DNA of 64,000 nucleotides. Source: Mesostigma viride (Eukaryota; Streptophyta; Mesostigmatophyceae; Mesostigmatales; Mesostigmataceae). The notes below the pieces were generated by a model that worked only from the letters and a program-made list of their open reading frames with translations, searched no databases and had not been told where the DNA came from. Numbering within the stretch: position 1 is the stretch's first letter; every line of letters begins with the position of its first letter. The stretch lies in the NCBI GenBank assembly GCA_009746045.1, contig RPFO01000079.1:5676233-5740232 (forward strand), written 5' to 3'. Shown here in pieces: positions 61,081 to 64,000 of the stretch. The position numbers and the translations under genes are program-made.

Positions 61081-64000
61081 ATGGAAGCTCCGCCGGGATA
61101 TGGCAGGCTGCGGTCAGAGTCGTCGATTCTCGCTTTGGACCCGCAGGTAAGGCAAACTTTGGGGCGGTTTCCGCGGAGTAAGCGGATCGTTCCTGCGCTT
61201 TTCCAGATTTAATCAGGAAAAACAACGCTCCGAGTCTACTTTTTTCCAAGCTTCTGAAGCTATGAGCGATGTGTCATTCTACCTAGTTGCCAGGCCACAA
61301 ATACAGGAGTAGTGCCTGAATGCGCAAGTGTGTAATGTGGAAGACGTTTATGCTCAGAGCACCCAGGTTGCATCGGAAATCTTCTAATAAACTGGGATTT
61401 TAAAATAAGGCCGTGCTGTGCAAAGGATAGCAATGCATTATCCTAATTTATATGGTGTCCCTGATGGGCGCACGCATTGCAGAGCAAGGGGCGGCTAGTT
61501 CCCTGCGGTATCTGTCTCACGCATCCCTTCTATCTTCAGCTGTTTCGTCGGTTCTTGATCTCATAATGGCGATACAGATGCTGGCAGGGGTTGTGCTTGG
61601 CATTTTGGAACCGTGAGCAAGCACGTGCTAGACCTAATATCATCAATATAATCATAGGGTACATAATATCATCATCTACCTTAGCGTTCTTGGTCATTTC
61701 CCTATCCATTGCTCTACCTCCCTGCAATCATCTCGCCCTGCCGCATTTTTTGTTCAAACGTCATCAAGGAGCTTACTTTGCAAAGCTGCTCATCATCGCC
61801 AGCCAACTGAAGAACCTCTGTTTCGTGTTTTCATGTGCCCTCACTGCCCTTGGATAACTAGTCGATGACTCGATGTAGTGGTCTTTTATGGATAGTCCAT
61901 TCGCTCTCGTAGGATAGGGCACGATCTGTAATGGTCTCTCATCGTACATTATGGAACCTGCACTTTTTGCTGGATGGAACCTGCACTTTTTGCTAGCTGA
62001 ACTCATGTCAAAATGAGGATCCGGCATACCTATAACGCCGGCAGCCTATGCCACTCAACAACCATCTAGAAACCTTTGTTTAATCAGGCACCTCTAAACC
62101 TGAGCATTCTAATGCCATGCCCACATCACGAGTCTGCATTTACTGTGCTTTCCACACTCAGTTTGCTTGCTTCGTACTGCGTACCACGCTTGCCTGCTCT
62201 ACTTGCTGTGGTCCACCCTTGTGTGCTTGCTTTCTGCGTTCATCCTTGCTTGCTCTCTCTGCTTGCTGCTGGCACACACAGAGACAGGCGGAGCGTGACC
62301 CCCGGCACGGCATCCGGCGCCACCTGTCGCGCCTGATGCGCCGCATGCTGCCGGACGTCCACTTTGCGCTCACGTCCTACGGCGGCGTGGTGCGTGCGCA
62401 AGCATCTCTCCCCTTCCCCTGCCACGCCAATGACCTCCTTCCTCTCGTGCTGCGGTCGCCCCCTGTGACGGCCGCCATGCAAGGGGAGGAGGCAGCCCTG
62501 CGGGACAAGGGGGGAGCCAAGGGCGGCGCGCCCGTGCGTGTCGACGGTGTGCAGAAGAGGGCGCGCAAGGCGTTTGGGAGGCTCGCGGCCGACATGCGCC
62601 TGTGGGCCGTGCGGTGGATGGGATGGATCCTTTCGCAGGTAAACCAGGGGGAAGAGGGGGGAGGGACATAACAGAAGGGGGCATGGGAGGGGCAAGGAAG
62701 GGGGAGGGGAGAGGAAGGGGAGGGGAGGGCAGGGGAGGGGAGGGGGGGAGGGGGAGGGGAGGAGGAGGGGAGGGGGGGGGGGAGGGGGGGGGGGAGGGGA
62801 GGGGAGGGAGGGGGGGAGGGGAGGGGAGGGGGAGGGGAGGGGAGGGAGGGGAGGGGAGGGGGAGGGAGGGGGAGGGGAGGGGGAGGGGGAGGGGGAGGGG
62901 AGGGAAGGGAGGGGCAGAGGGTGACAAGAGGCAGGGGGGTGGTCAGGGGGGCGGGGAACGGATGGGCAGGGCACAGAAGACACTGGACCTGGTAGGCAAG
63001 TGTGCCATATGCTTTGGTGTAGGGCATCAGCTCTCACCTCGTTTTTGTGTTTGCCGTGCTCGCATAACTACGATTGCCGCGCATAACTACGGTGAGCAGT
63101 GTGTGGGGAGGAGGGAGGAGGGAGGCGTCCATCAGCAAGGAGGAATCCAGCAGCGATTGTGGCGGCTGTGCTGTGTTTGGGGGATGTGGATTCGTAGGTT
63201 GTGGTGCCACTGGATGCTGGGGGCTGCACTCTGTAAACCCAATGTGCAAGGTAGTTATGGGAAGCCATGAAGTGAAACCAGCACTTGCCACCCGCATGGA
63301 TCGGTCCTTACAGTGGAAATCGTTGTATGCGCCGATACTTGTCGGTTGCGTACTGCTGGTGGTAGCGGGCAGCGGCTGGTACCAAGAAGACAGGAAGCAT
63401 GAAGGGCAGCTGGTATGAGGTTCACCGTCTTCGGGGTTCCTTCACGTAATTGTTGCCAGGAGCGCGGGTTATGCTGGTCCACTGGAACTCTTTCGGGAAT
63501 GTTTCAGAAGAAGAAAAATATCAAGCATTTTGCCAGCGCGTGCATGTGCGCGTGCGTGTGCGCTACTCTTGTGCTAGTGGTTATGAGGAGGGAAACGATG
63601 AGGGCTTGCATGGGCATACACAGGGTGGCTGTGCAACTTGTTTGGAACGGTCAAAACCGGAACATATTGCTGGCATCCGCGCAAGTGCGTGCTCGGATGT
63701 GAGCAAGGGTCCACAAGGCAAACCCTAAAGCAAGCATCACTACCAGCCAACACTGGTCAGTGGGGCCCTACGTGGGTCTCCACCCTTGTGTTGACATGAC
63801 ATCTATCGTGATGGATCTATCTTTCCTCCGTGGGTGTCACTTGATGTGAAAATGGCCCGCATGCCCTGCTCGCCCAGGTCTGGCGCATGCTGTACAACAA
63901 CGAGATTTTCGTTGACTTGGAATCGCTTAAAAGGTACGTAACTTTTGTCGAGTTGGTGGGCATTAGGACGAGGGGCTCAAGAGGTCTGTGATCTGCGACG
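61081..64000 (+). CDS. PlsB/GNPAT-type acyltransferase, 5' part (continues past window)
   Basis: Exons 61081-61146, 62282-62638 and 63878-63933, all GT-AG, phases 0, 0, then 2. Exon 1 starts in good context (AATAACCATGG) and encodes MEAPPGYGRLRSESSILALD. Exon 2 contains RRHLSRLMRRMLPDVHFALT, LLPLVLRSPPVTAAM and KRARKAFGRLAADMRLWAVR. Exon 2 to 3 reads WMGWILSQ-VWRMLYNNEIF. This is the lead-in to the catalytic HxxxxD block of the glycerol-3-phosphate / dihydroxyacetone-phosphate acyltransferase family (PlsB, mitochondrial GPAT, peroxisomal GNPAT). The catalytic block itself lies outside the window. Expected role: first acylation in glycerolipid or ether-lipid synthesis. GPAT and GNPAT cannot be told apart from this part. 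Confidence 0.75.
62695..62935 (+). repeat. Polypurine tract (GGGGA)n in the acyltransferase intron
   Basis: About 240 bp almost purely G and A on the coding strand, made of irregular GGGGAGGGGA units, starting about 55 bp after the donor of exon 2. Able to form G-quadruplex or triplex structures. The opposite-strand frames rich in Pro/Ser are artefacts. The rest of the intron to 63877 shows no exon. Confidence 0.95.

Noticed and set aside
62240..63037. Pro/Ser-rich frames of 185-265 codons on the minus strand
   Set aside because: They are the complement of the polypurine tract and of the acyltransferase exon.

Overview
The window looks like nuclear DNA of a green alga, though the species is not assigned. 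Coding capacity is split into short exons with GT-AG introns, there are no bacterial operons, and mobile DNA is abundant. One gene carries the C-terminal domain of CHUP1, a chloroplast-positioning protein of the green lineage. Introns hold large minisatellites. No rRNA, tRNA or CRISPR array was seen.

Layout: 1-2268 is hexanucleotide and trinucleotide satellite. 2.3-14.4 kb is non-genic and full of mobile DNA: a hAT transposon at 6070-10506 with perfect terminal inverted repeats and an 8-bp target duplication but a decayed transposase, a MITE-like element, a second hAT fragment, and inverted copies of dispersed repeats. 14.5-33.05 kb (+) is an ankyrin-repeat gene in which nearly every repeat is one 96- or 99-bp phase-0 exon, and whose exon-intron units were duplicated. 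Its first intron holds a TTAA-flanked element with a perfect 94-bp palindrome, and another holds a hAT fragment. 33.3-42.4 kb is a graveyard of non-LTR retrotransposon pieces (endonuclease-like, reverse transcriptase, C-terminal pieces), with a CATC array and a nested direct duplication. 43.5-60.2 kb (-) is a 17-exon gene. 61.08 kb to the window end (+) is the 5' part of a PlsB/GNPAT-type acyltransferase gene, head-to-head with the previous gene across about 0.88 kb.

The most interesting object is the 17-exon minus-strand gene. All 16 inferred splice junctions keep one reading frame from ATG 60201 to TGA 43528, giving 1,222 residues. In order it encodes a VHS domain, a ubiquitin-interacting motif assembled across a splice junction, long low-complexity and proline-rich (FH1-like) segments, and the CHUP1-type C-terminal actin-nucleating domain. 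I know of no described protein joining an endosomal ubiquitin-sorting head to a chloroplast-movement actin module. The gene model is read by eye from splice consensus, phase and family motifs. Transcript evidence is not available here.

All family assignments are from recognising motifs by eye, and no database search was run.
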